In this document: piece by piece, positions 8,723-16,698 of the stretch
How the letters are laid out: every line of letters starts with the position of its first letter
How positions within the stretch are numbered: position 1 is the stretch's first letter
Origin: Desulfopila sp. IMCC35006
GTDB taxonomy: Bacteria; Desulfobacterota; Desulfobulbia; Desulfobulbales; Desulfocapsaceae
Direction: 5' to 3'
DNA: 64,000 nucleotides
NCBI RefSeq assembly: GCF_005116645.1
Contig: NZ_SWCM01000003.1
Location: 1-64,000 of the forward strand
Program-made: the position numbers and the translations under genes
The notes under the pieces: generated by a model
Seen by the model: the letters and a program-made list of their open reading frames with translations, nothing else
Databases searched by the model: none
What the model was told of the DNA's origin: nothing

Positions 8723-9031
8723 ATGAAAAAACAAAAAGAAATGGTCGAATCGTTTCAGATGACGCACCGTGCCTATATGAAAAATCTCAATGACTGCCTC
8801 AAGAAGATCGAAGCCGATTTTGAGGAGTCGCGTGAAATCGACGATATCTGCACCGGAGAATGGTGCAGGGCAATTGAACTGTCCCTCGATGAGATGGCGA
8901 AAGACCTGTATTCAATCAGCGAACCCCGCTGGGCAGCAGACGACTATTCGCGGACACTCAGGAACATGCGCCGAAGGCTGCATGACCTGTACGCCAAATA
9001 TCATGGTACATACACAAGCAGTGTCCATTAA
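8723..9031 (+). CDS. Hypothetical helical protein, 102 residues
   Basis: The ATG follows GGGAGG at good spacing. The product is highly charged and probably all-helical (KKQKEMVESFQMTHRAYMKNLNDCLKKIEADFEES and SRTLRNMRRRLHDLYAKYH), with two Cys near residue 45 (CTGEWC) and no signal peptide or membrane segment. It is followed 145 bp later by a 51-residue Cys-rich protein on the same strand. I do not recognise a family. The ribosome site, the coding-like composition and the lack of any competing gene support it as real. Confidence 0.65.
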   Translation: MKKQKEMVESFQMTHRAYMKNLNDCLKKIEADFEESREIDDICTGEWCRAIELSLDEMAKDLYSISEPRWAADDYSRTLRNMRRRLHDLYAKYHGTYTSSVH

Positions 9032-9176
9032 TCAGCCAACGATGCCCAGGCTAACGCCTCTCATCACCCTTCTCCGCTCTTTTGACAGGATGCCCCAGAG
9101 AACGGATTACTTTTTCTCGACTGCTACCGTCTCAGTCTCGCAGCGAGGCTGAAACGATAGCGGCAGGAGATGCAAA

Positions 9177-9332
9177 ATGATACATAACGATACTCTACAA
9201 AAGCACGAGGATTGCATACAACAGTGTGAGATGAAGCACGCCACCTGCGAGCTTGCAGAACAAAACAAGGAAAAATGCGCCACCGAAAAAGAAATCTGCG
9301 CGCGAGATTGTGATTTCGACTACGGTCCTTAG
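9177..9332 (+). CDS. Cys-rich mini-protein, 51 residues, symmetric six-Cys pattern
   Basis: A short ORF with GGAGA seven bases before the ATG. It encodes 51 residues with six Cys at 13, 17, 24, 34, 41 and 45. The spacing is CX3C-X6-C-X9-C-X6-CX3C, a near mirror image. The rest is charged and helix-forming (Glu, Lys, Gln), with no signal peptide. Paired CX3C motifs on two helices suggest a helical hairpin that binds a metal or holds disulfides. It follows the 102-residue gene on the same strand and may be co-transcribed. No family recognised; the even Cys symmetry argues against a random ORF. Confidence 0.6.
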   Translation: MIHNDTLQKHEDCIQQCEMKHATCELAEQNKEKCATEKEICARDCDFDYGP

Positions 9333-9423
9333 GTGGGGCAACCAAGCAAGATCAGACATGGCTCCCATTGACCGGAAATAACCGGTCATACTCTGCCGGC
9401 AATTTTGTCTATTGGCCTGGCAG

Positions 9424-9464
9424 CAAAAAAAAAGACCGACTCAAACAATAGCTGAGTCGGTCTT
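9424..9464 (-). terminator. Rho-independent terminator of the satP genes
   Basis: A 12-bp perfect stem (AAGACCGACTCA, 9432-9443, with TGAGTCGGTCTT, 9453-9464) and a 9-base loop. On the minus strand it is followed by an unbroken run of about nine T. It lies about 120 bases after the stop of the distal satP gene. Confidence 0.85.
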
Positions 9465-9580
9465 ACACGCAGAAATCATTTTTTTACGTAAAACTGTCAA
9501 GCGACCAGACATAAACACCCCGAAGGAAGCTGACCAGAACGCTCTACTTTCTTTCCGACTAGGAAACTCAAGGCCGCAAA

Positions 9581-10183
9581 TTATCCTTTTTTAACCCATG
9601 GCTTGCCAACAGGCAGAACGTCTCTGCCGAAAACCTGTAAAAATATGACATGAGCCATCATGTAATATGCACCAAATGCACAGGCAACCAGATCAAGAGC
9701 GACAAGCGTTTTGATGCTTTTCATCCCAGCCAGGATTTCCAGATCAAGACCGATAAAGCCGAGGACAAGTGTTCCGAATGTGAATATCATCGCCGTATGG
9801 ACGGCAAATGAGCCGATAAATAAAATCACGGTATAGACGGTGTACGCCACCAGGAACCAGCCGAGGTCGCCAGCGCCGATATTAAGGTGCGCACCAATCC
9901 AGGTATCTTTCACGCCTTGCAGATCCAGCACCAGAAAAATGAGCGCCAGGGCAATCCAGAAGGCTCCGTACGAAGAAAAGGCACTGTACCCAAAATTGTT
10001 TCCGGCCTTGAACTCCTGAAGACCGGCCATAAGTTGAGCGCCACCGCCAAAAGCAAGAGCACAACAAAAAACCACGCCCGTGCCGCATAAGCCAAGATTA
10101 TGGAATTGAAGCAATAATGTGGTCGTGGCAAAGCCTGCCAGCCCAACAACTGCCGGATTTCCCATGGGTGTTGCATCAGCCAT
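9581..10183 (-). CDS. satP: SatP/YaaH (GPR1/FUN34) family acetate-succinate channel, copy 2
   Basis: A 200-residue membrane protein with six hydrophobic segments. It carries the family opening NPAVVGLAGFATTTLLLQFHNLGL and the C-terminal block AYYMMAHVIFLQVFGRDVLPVGKPW. Members are small-carboxylate channels for acetate, succinate and protons in the inner membrane. The start at 10183 is chosen because AAGGAGA precedes it and the protein then begins MADATPMGNPAVVG; the open frame runs 12 codons longer. It follows a paralogue (10401-10988) in the same direction and is followed by a strong terminator. Beside polyamine-degrading operons it could carry out succinate or acetate. Confidence 0.9.
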   Translation of the reverse strand: MADATPMGNPAVVGLAGFATTTLLLQFHNLGLCGTGVVFCCALAFGGGAQLMAGLQEFKAGNNFGYSAFSSYGAFWIALALIFLVLDLQGVKDTWIGAHLNIGAGDLGWFLVAYTVYTVILFIGSFAVHTAMIFTFGTLVLGFIGLDLEILAGMKSIKTLVALDLVACAFGAYYMMAHVIFLQVFGRDVLPVGKPWVKKG

Positions 10184-10400
10184 TTCGTTCTCCTTAATAA
10201 TGTGATTACTGTTTCCCACTTATGTGGGATGTTTTATCTACCTGTTGACGTCCAGAAGACTGCAAGTAGTGCTACACACTGTGCATACATTTTTTGGTTT
10301 CGAAACAAACAATTCCTCCCAGCGTTTTGGTGTTAAATTTTCGGTGATCCCAAATTCGTGAACATTTCCTCCGCATCTCTTGTCGGATTCCGGCGTGAGC

Positions 10401-10988
10401 TTAAACTACCGGCCGAGAATCAAGCCAGGGAGCCCCCACCGGCAACACATCACGGCCGAAGATCTCCAGAAAAATCACATGGGCCATCATATACCAGGCA
10501 CTCAAGGCGCAAAAAATGAGCACATAGGCGGCAACCTTACTCATTGACGGGTATCCGAAGTGAGCGAGATCCAGAAGGATGAAACCAAGAACCAACAGCG
10601 TAAATGTGATCGACATTGCGCCATGGATATACAGAGAGGCGAACCAGAGGATGATCGTATAAAGAGTCCAGACAACCAGGAAGTAGCCAATATCAGTCGT
10701 ACTGGACGGGTAAATATCAAGTTTATTGAAGAGCAGGATGATGCAGTAGGCAATCCAGAAGGTGCCATAGGCTGTAAAAAATGCATAATAAAAATTGTCC
10801 CCACCTTTTTGTTCGTTAAAGCCGGCGACAAGCTGAACCAGTCCACCGAATATCAGCCCACATGCGACAACGGGACCGAAGCTGCAAAGCTCGAGATTAT
10901 GAAACTGCAAAATAATTGCAGTGAGACCGAAACCGCCTAGACCTGCAACAGCAGGGTTACCCGAAGGCGTATTTTTTTCACGAGACAT
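10401..10988 (-). CDS. satP: SatP/YaaH family acetate-succinate channel, copy 1
   Basis: A 195-residue six-segment membrane protein with NPAVAGLGGFGLTAIILQFHNL at the N-terminus and WYMMAHVIFLEIFGRDVLPVGAPW near the C-terminus, both hallmarks of the GPR1/FUN34/YaaH family. The start at 10988 has GAGGAG at seven bases. A sigma-54-type promoter lies at 11070-11085, about 80 bases upstream, tying it to the same control system as the aminotransferase operons. It is probably co-transcribed with the copy at 9581-10183 across a 217-bp gap that contains a small hairpin (TCCCAC/GTGGGA, 10214-10229). Direction of transport is not readable from sequence. Confidence 0.9.
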   Translation of the reverse strand: MSREKNTPSGNPAVAGLGGFGLTAIILQFHNLELCSFGPVVACGLIFGGLVQLVAGFNEQKGGDNFYYAFFTAYGTFWIAYCIILLFNKLDIYPSSTTDIGYFLVVWTLYTIILWFASLYIHGAMSITFTLLVLGFILLDLAHFGYPSMSKVAAYVLIFCALSAWYMMAHVIFLEIFGRDVLPVGAPWLDSRPVV

Positions 10989-11069
10989 GAGCAACTCCTC
11001 TAACAAAACACTGGATATTGCTTAATCAGCCACAATTACTGGAAGTTACAACCATTTTAACACATCATT

Positions 11070-11085
11070 TGCAAATTAGATGCCG
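11070..11085 (-). promoter_or_regulatory. Sigma-54 promoter of the satP pair
   Basis: On the minus strand the sequence is CGGCATCTAATTTGCA: GG, ten bases, GC, with the TTGCA -12 box intact and one change from TGG at -24. It predicts a start near 11060 and a leader of about 70 bases to the satP ATG. Confidence 0.65.
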
Positions 11086-11802
11086 ATGCATAAAGGTTTC
11101 ATATAACGACACAAGAACAAGAACATACGTCTTTCCAGATAGTTACCGACCCTACAACATAAATTGTATCATTGGTCAATATTTCTCCGAGACGCTCACC
11201 AGCAGTGGCTCCGGAGAACTTACAACCAAAATTGTAATACAACCAATATTGTAGCACCTGACGCCATGAGAAATGACGGCGGGCAATGGCCGCCGTAACA
11301 GGATGAAGCAGAAGGCTTTCATACTGGGCGTTATCGGCAGTGTCAGTTATGATGACGGCTTTCGTTATATTTGTCGCTTTTGGCATGCCGCCCAAGTGCC
11401 TTGTTCATTATGCTTCTCCCGCTGTTCATCCGAGATCCGCCCTGCCCTACTTGTCAACCCCTGAGCCTCTTCCGATTTTCCGGATTGGTGGAAACCCGGA
11501 TCCGTTAACCGGAATTTTTTATTTGCAACAGGAACGACAGGGTAAAAATCAGGCCCAACACCCAGCCGTCACAGCTATACGACAACGAAGTACTTTTAGG
11601 AATAGTTCTTGCTAGATGATAAAGCAGAGAGGACATGCAGATATGAAAACTGGAACATAACGCTGCGTCTTCTCGGCACAAACAGCAAGCAGCTCAGCGC
11701 TTTGCATCTCTGACGTTTGCTCCTGATCTGACAGCAGTGTTTATGCTCCGCCAGAAGGAACGACAGAGCGAGCGGCAGCTACAAAGAAAGAGGAGGATTC
11801 CT
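11086..11802. other. 717-bp stretch without a supported gene
   Basis: It lies between the satP promoter and a short plus-strand gene. It holds two adjacent imperfect palindromes of the form ACAACCAAAATTGT and ACAACCAATATTGT (about 11222-11252), possible operator half-sites. The remaining open frames lack ribosome sites and recognisable products. Confidence 0.45.
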
Positions 11803-12000
11803 ATGCAGAATTTTTCTGAAGCAACAGCGAAATCCAAAGGGATGGACCACACCAAGAGCGAAAACGGCTTACAAAAATTGGCGGAATACTACCAGAGCCT
11901 TTTTGATATTGAGGAAAACTTTAATTATTACAGCAGAAACGAGTACCAGAATGCAAAACGAAAATTTGTGAAATATTTAATGAATAACCGAGTGCTATAA
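11803..12000 (+). CDS. Hypothetical small protein, 65 residues
   Basis: The ATG at 11803 follows GAGGAGGA at good spacing. The product begins MQNFSEATAKSKGMDHTK and ends KRKFVKYLMNNRVL. It is polar and probably helical (LQKLAEYYQSLFDIEENFNYYSRNEYQNAKRK), without Cys, signal peptide or membrane segment. It stands alone, convergent with the sigma-54 activator gene. No family recognised; an upstream in-frame start at 11737 is less likely because it lacks a ribosome site. Confidence 0.6.
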   Translation: MQNFSEATAKSKGMDHTKSENGLQKLAEYYQSLFDIEENFNYYSRNEYQNAKRKFVKYLMNNRVL

Positions 12001-12276
12001 GAGTATTTCGACTACTTTTCAACAAGTACACAATCCGGGAGAGTGGAAAAAACGATGCCCAGTCCAATCTCCCACTTTTTTCAAACTCGTGCAATTGTCA
12101 GTGCACCTCTCTCTGCTTCGACCGGCGATACACCGGTGCGGCGATCCCATGCCGAACGGTACCAAATCAAATTTTCACCTGGCCCCTTCCCCCACCGCAA
12201 TCTGCACCAGATTTTTTCCCGACAAAGCACCACAGCAAGCAGATGACACGCAAAACGTCGTGCCGCAGCGGTAATC

Positions 12277-14028
12277 CTACAGTCCATGCTTTTTCAATTT
12301 CCGTACCACCGATGGTTGACTGATCTTGAGAAAATCGGCAATTTCCCGGGTTGTCCGGCAGTGTTGTCTCGAGGCGACAAGAAGCTGTTTTTCCAGTTGA
12401 TTCATGGCATCGGAAAAATTCACCGGATTGGCAAATGAGCCAATCTTTCCCGAAGAGAACAGCGAATTACTGTTTTTCTGGATACTCGCTAAAAGAAAGG
12501 CATCAATATTGGTTTCGTCACTGAGAACGACACCATTTTCGATGATATTTTTTAATTCCCGGGCATTTCCCGGAAACGAATAATTCTGCAGCATGCCGAT
12601 CATCGCCGAGCTGATATACATCGACTTGTTATATTGCCGATTATATTTCTCGAGGTAGAATCGCACCAGACCGGGGATATCGTCCCTGCGTTGATGCAAC
12701 GACGGAATCTCGAGGGTAAAACTGCTCAGCCGGTAAAACAAATCTTCCCGAAACAGATTGTTTCTCACCAGGTCCTGCAGGTTTCTGTTGGTGGCTGATA
12801 TGGTCGCACATTCGACATTGATGGCCTTTGTGCCGCCTAGACGGCGGAATTTCTTGTCATCGAGATATTTGAGCAGCTTGGTCTGCAGGCCAAGCGGCAT
12901 ATCGCCGATTTCATCAAGAAAAAGGGTTCCCCCCTGGGCAAGCTCAACCAGCCCCGCCTTGCCGGCTTCAGAGGCCCCGGTAAATGCGCCTTTTTCATAG
13001 CCGAAGAGCTCCGCCTCCAGAAGATTTTCCGGCAGCGCGGCACAATTTATCTCGATGAACGGATTGTCTCTTCTGTTGCTGTTCTTGTGAATTGACTTGG
13101 CGAGCAACCCTTTCCCCGTGCCTGAAGCCCCTAATATCAGGATATTCGAGGCACCTATATGAGCCAGTTTCAGCGATTTATGCAGGATATGCTTCATAAC
13201 GTTGCTGTCGGCTACAATGGTATTCTGCTCCAGCTCCCGAAGGGTCAACCCGGCGATCTCTTCTTTATATTTCTCTGTCAGCTTCCGGTTTTGTTCAAAT
13301 TGGCGATGCAGGGTTTCCAGCTCGGTCATATCTCTTTCGTTCACCACGATAAGGGCAATATTCCCCTCCTCGTCACGCGCCGGAGTACCTGTACACACGA
13401 GGGTACGCTTGGTTTTATCGACGCGCTGAACAATCGTTTCCTGCTTGCCGCTGGCGAGGACCTTGGTGGTAACGGATTGGTCGAAGATGCTGTTATCCAG
13501 AAGCTGCCTGATATTGCGCCCAATGACTTCCTTGGCCCGTATTCCATTCAATGCTTCAGAAGCTGCATTTATGGAAACAATAACGCCTCTGCCATCACAC
13601 ACCCATATCCCGTCAGAAGATGCAGAAATGATAGTTTCAAGCTGCCGATTCAATTTCTGATACGAATCCGATTTCCTGGCGGCCAATTCGAACGTGTCCG
13701 GTTCCTGAAAATTGCACACCGCCCCAAGAAGATTACGGCCACGTAAAATCGGGCTGACATGAACGACAAGATTCCCTTGCTCCAGGGTGATCTGCCGACC
13801 GAGAACGGATCTGCCGCAGGCGAGACATTCGCGCACCAATGGGTAAAAAAGAGGCAAAACTTCGCGAATGTTTTTGCCGATATAATCCGCTGCCGCGATA
13901 GCCAGCTTTGCCTCACTCCGGGGGTTGAGATGCGTGATCACGCCCAAATGATCCGTGGCGATAACACCACTGCTCAGACAATGCAAGATATCCCGGTCTT
14001 CAATCAGTTCCGCCAATGTTCTTTTCAT
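12277..14028 (-). CDS. Sigma-54-dependent activator A (PAS-PAS-AAA+-TyrR-type HTH)
   Basis: A 583-residue enhancer-binding protein. An N-terminal PAS-like domain spans about residues 10-115 and a second PAS about 125-240 (SASSDGIWVCDGRGVIVSIN). The AAA+ domain has Walker A GASGTGKG (300-307), the sigma-54-contacting GAFTGA (347-352) and Walker B GGTLFLDEIGD (366-376). The C-terminus ends in a TyrR-like helix-turn-helix (TTREIADFLKISQPSVVRKLKKHGL). It has no phospho-receiver, so it probably senses a small ligand through its PAS domains. The paralogue at 43180-44925 has the same architecture. Likely targets are the sigma-54 promoters at 8158, 11070 and perhaps 18913. Confidence 0.93.
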   Translation of the reverse strand: MKRTLAELIEDRDILHCLSSGVIATDHLGVITHLNPRSEAKLAIAAADYIGKNIREVLPLFYPLVRECLACGRSVLGRQITLEQGNLVVHVSPILRGRNLLGAVCNFQEPDTFELAARKSDSYQKLNRQLETIISASSDGIWVCDGRGVIVSINAASEALNGIRAKEVIGRNIRQLLDNSIFDQSVTTKVLASGKQETIVQRVDKTKRTLVCTGTPARDEEGNIALIVVNERDMTELETLHRQFEQNRKLTEKYKEEIAGLTLRELEQNTIVADSNVMKHILHKSLKLAHIGASNILILGASGTGKGLLAKSIHKNSNRRDNPFIEINCAALPENLLEAELFGYEKGAFTGASEAGKAGLVELAQGGTLFLDEIGDMPLGLQTKLLKYLDDKKFRRLGGTKAINVECATISATNRNLQDLVRNNLFREDLFYRLSSFTLEIPSLHQRRDDIPGLVRFYLEKYNRQYNKSMYISSAMIGMLQNYSFPGNARELKNIIENGVVLSDETNIDAFLLASIQKNSNSLFSSGKIGSFANPVNFSDAMNQLEKQLLVASRQHCRTTREIADFLKISQPSVVRKLKKHGL

Positions 14029-14437
14029 CGGTCCCCTGGAGAGTAATTGGTTCCTTTCAAGCCACTTCAGTACGTCACAACCCTATTTCCCGTTAACGGG
14101 GCTACCTATCCATACACGAGCCAGCTGAAGTTTACAATATTGTCCTTTGGCGCCAAAAAGCAGGCTGGAGCCATAAACCGGCAAGAAGCAATAATCCAAA
14201 GCGGATGGATTATAAATGCCATGCATACTGCCGGCGTCAGCAAAACAATTGTTCCCAAACATATTGTTGCATAACAGACAATTAAGAACGGATGTATAAA
14301 AATACAAATTATTGAATGATTGGTGAACAATTCTGCCAAATAATATTGACAAACAAAAATGAAAAGATTAATTGAAAAAACATGACAACATTGTAGTGGA
14401 CGGTTCACTTCCTTACTCAAAGCTCAGGATCTCTCCT
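14029..14437. promoter_or_regulatory. Divergent control region between activator A and the TetR gene, with three palindromes
   Basis: A 409-bp gap holding three perfect palindromes: CCCGTTAACGGG (14089-14100), ACAATATTGT (14134-14143) and TTTGGCGCCAAA (14146-14157). CAATATTG-like and ACAATTGT-like words recur up to the TetR gene. These are candidate operators for the TetR protein and the divergent activator. No coding sequence is supported. Confidence 0.45.
14346..14374 (+). promoter_or_regulatory. Candidate sigma-70 promoter of the TetR gene
   Basis: TTGACA at 14346-14351 is followed after 16-17 bases by TTAATT/TAATTG near 14368-14374. The -35 box is perfect and the -10 weak, which suits a gene under repression. 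Confidence 0.45.
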
Positions 14438-15046
14438 ATGGCCGGTCGAAAAAACCAGAATGCTGAACTGCGTAAGCCCGAAATCCTCGAAGGGTATTAT
14501 CGCGTTCTCATCGAGGAAGGCCTGGAAGGGACATCTATCGGCAAGATCGCCAGCCATCTGGGGATTCACCCCAGCCTCATCCTGCATTATTTCAAAAATA
14601 AAGAGAACCTGCGGCTTGCTCTTATCGAGTTGATGATTGGCAAATTCAAATCACAGCATCTGCTTACATTCGACCATATCGAAGACGACGCCGAACGATT
14701 CACGGCGCTTATCAATATGATATTCAGCTACAAGTGGTCACGCACCGTTGATCCGGGTGTCCATTTTGGCTTTTACTACCAGAGCTTCAGAGACGCAAAC
14801 GTCGCCGTTTTATTTCGAGAGATGTTTCAATGGCTGCGCAATTATCTGTATGACGAATTTCTCATTTTCAACAGCAAAGGCATCATCCAGGTCAACGATG
14901 TGCGCAAGGCAGCCGATTTCATTGTAACGCTTATGGAGGGCCTGGAATTTCATGCACAGTTTCTCGGTCACGACAAACCTTTTGCCGAATTTGCTGAGAC
15001 CGCCAAACAATCTGCCCTGGCAGTGTTGAAAAATAAACTGATATAG
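14438..15046 (+). CDS. TetR/AcrR-family transcriptional regulator
   Basis: A 202-residue protein with an N-terminal TetR helix-turn-helix (ILEGYYRVLIEEGLEGTSIGKIASHLGIHPSLILHYFKNKENLRLAL, about residues 15-60) and an all-helical ligand domain with hydrophobic and aromatic residues. The start at 14438 has AGGA nine bases upstream and gives the normal length; the open frame extends 22 codons further. It stands directly ahead of patA on the same strand, so it most likely represses patA-aor and is released by a polyamine or breakdown product. The ligand is not readable from the sequence. Confidence 0.85.
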   Translation: MAGRKNQNAELRKPEILEGYYRVLIEEGLEGTSIGKIASHLGIHPSLILHYFKNKENLRLALIELMIGKFKSQHLLTFDHIEDDAERFTALINMIFSYKWSRTVDPGVHFGFYYQSFRDANVAVLFREMFQWLRNYLYDEFLIFNSKGIIQVNDVRKAADFIVTLMEGLEFHAQFLGHDKPFAEFAETAKQSALAVLKNKLI

Positions 15047-15229
15047 CATCACGTTTGCACCAGCACTTATGCACAGCAACGAATTACGACACAAAATTAA
15101 CCAACCATTCAAATAAATTTCAGGTTCGTTATTCTCAGCGGCAACGCTGTAAAATATGTAATGGGGCTCGCCAACAAAGACAGCTATCAATAAACAATCC
15201 CAAGAAGCAACCAAGAGGAGATTTCAGAC

Positions 15230-16624
15230 GTGATGAAGTCAGAAGACACCAACACAGATACAAGCCAGACACCTTCCACCAGAAATATTGATGCCGCCTT
15301 CAATGAAGCAAAAAAAATGGTTGCTCTTATTGAAACCCCGGAGGCTGAAGTAACGGATGCTGAGCGTAAATGGGTGGCGGAATCGACGTATCAGAACTTC
15401 GCCAACCATATCAACAAGGGTTTTCTGGAATACCGTAAGTCCGTCACCGAAACAGACGATTTCGCCCTGACCGACTGGCAGGGACAGGGGTCAATCCTCA
15501 AGGACGTCATGGGTCGCGAATATATTGATATGCTGGGTGGCTTCGGACTGTATTCCCCCGGCATTCGTCATCCCAAGATTGTCGCTGCAGCCAAGGCTCA
15601 GATCGATCGCAGTCCGCAATACAGCCAGGAGATGCTTGACCCCCTGCGGGCACATCTGGCCAAAGTCATTGCCAAATTGACGCCAGGTGACATTCAATAC
15701 GGATTCTTTGCCAATAGCGGCACCGAAGCTGTCGACGGAGCAATGAAGCTGGCCAAGCTGTATACCGGCAAAAGCGGCTTTGTCTCCACCTTAAAAGGTT
15801 TCCACGGAAAATCTCTCGGCGCCCTGTCGCTTCTCGGCAAAGCAGTGTATCGCGAACCCCTGCTCCCGCTGCTCAGCGGCGTGCGGCAGGTTCCCTTTGG
15901 TGACGCCGACGCTGTCGAGCAGATACTCAAAAACGCCCAGGCAGTCGGTGACGGAATCGCCGGAGTTGTGGTCGAACCCATCCAGGGGGAAGCCGGCGCC
16001 ATTGAACCACCGGACGACTATTGGCCAAGACTCCGTCAAATCTGCGATACATATGAAGTACTGTTGATAGCCGACGAGGTACAGACCGGCTTTGGCCGTA
16101 CCGGTAAAATTTTCGGAGTTGACCACTGGGGCGTGACTCCGGACATCATGTGTTTCGGCAAAGCTCTCGGAGGCGGGGTTATCGCCATGTCTGCTTTCTT
16201 TTCAACGGCTAAAATCTGGGAATGCATGGAACCCAACCCCTTCATGCACACCACCACCACCGGCGGAAACCCGGTCGCGTGCGCTGCCGCACTCGCGCAG
16301 ATTACTGTTCTTCTGGAAGAAGATCTTGCAGGTCAGGCAGCGGAGAAAGGCGAATACTTGAAGAAGAAGGTGTCGGCACTGCAACAGAAATATCCCCACA
16401 TCCTCAGTGGAATTCGCGGACGCGGGCTGCTCCTCGGCATGGTCTTTCCAAACGATGAGATTGGCTTCAAAGTTGCGTCCGGCCTCTTCAGTCGCGGGAT
16501 ACTGACCGCCGGAACCCTTAACAATGCCAAGGTCATCAGGCTTGAGCCGGCGCTCAATATTCCTTACGCGCTGCTCGATACTGTTTTGCAGCGACTGGAA
16601 GAGACGTTTGCGAGCCTGCGATAG
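15230..16624 (+). CDS. patA: Putrescine (diamine) aminotransferase
   Basis: A 464-residue class III PLP aminotransferase that follows the PatA/YgjG pattern along its whole length: VNPGFLEYRKSVT-like opening (NKGFLEYRKSVTE), EYIDMLGGFGLYSPG, FHGKSLGALSLLGK, PLLPLLSGVRQVPFG, and HTTTTGGNPVACAAALAQI. The PLP Lys is K311 in FGKALGGG and D282 is in ADEVQTGFGRTGK. It converts putrescine (and often cadaverine) with 2-oxoglutarate to the omega-aminoaldehyde and glutamate. AGGAG lies 9 bases before a GTG at 15230 and 12 before an ATG at 15233; either may start. An AOR gene follows by 75 bp, well placed to oxidise the aldehyde. Confidence 0.9.
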   Translation: MMKSEDTNTDTSQTPSTRNIDAAFNEAKKMVALIETPEAEVTDAERKWVAESTYQNFANHINKGFLEYRKSVTETDDFALTDWQGQGSILKDVMGREYIDMLGGFGLYSPGIRHPKIVAAAKAQIDRSPQYSQEMLDPLRAHLAKVIAKLTPGDIQYGFFANSGTEAVDGAMKLAKLYTGKSGFVSTLKGFHGKSLGALSLLGKAVYREPLLPLLSGVRQVPFGDADAVEQILKNAQAVGDGIAGVVVEPIQGEAGAIEPPDDYWPRLRQICDTYEVLLIADEVQTGFGRTGKIFGVDHWGVTPDIMCFGKALGGGVIAMSAFFSTAKIWECMEPNPFMHTTTTGGNPVACAAALAQITVLLEEDLAGQAAEKGEYLKKKVSALQQKYPHILSGIRGRGLLLGMVFPNDEIGFKVASGLFSRGILTAGTLNNAKVIRLEPALNIPYALLDTVLQRLEETFASLR

Positions 16625-16698
16625 CCGTTTTCGTCAACACGTATCCCCGGTAAACAAAAATCTATCCGGGATTCTTTTCAGCAAAAATGGAGGGAGCC

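Noticed and set aside
8668-8784. 38-codon ORF with AGGTGA upstream that overlaps the 102-residue gene
   Set aside because: It could be a coupled leader peptide, but it has no distinctive sequence and the downstream gene has its own strong ribosome site.
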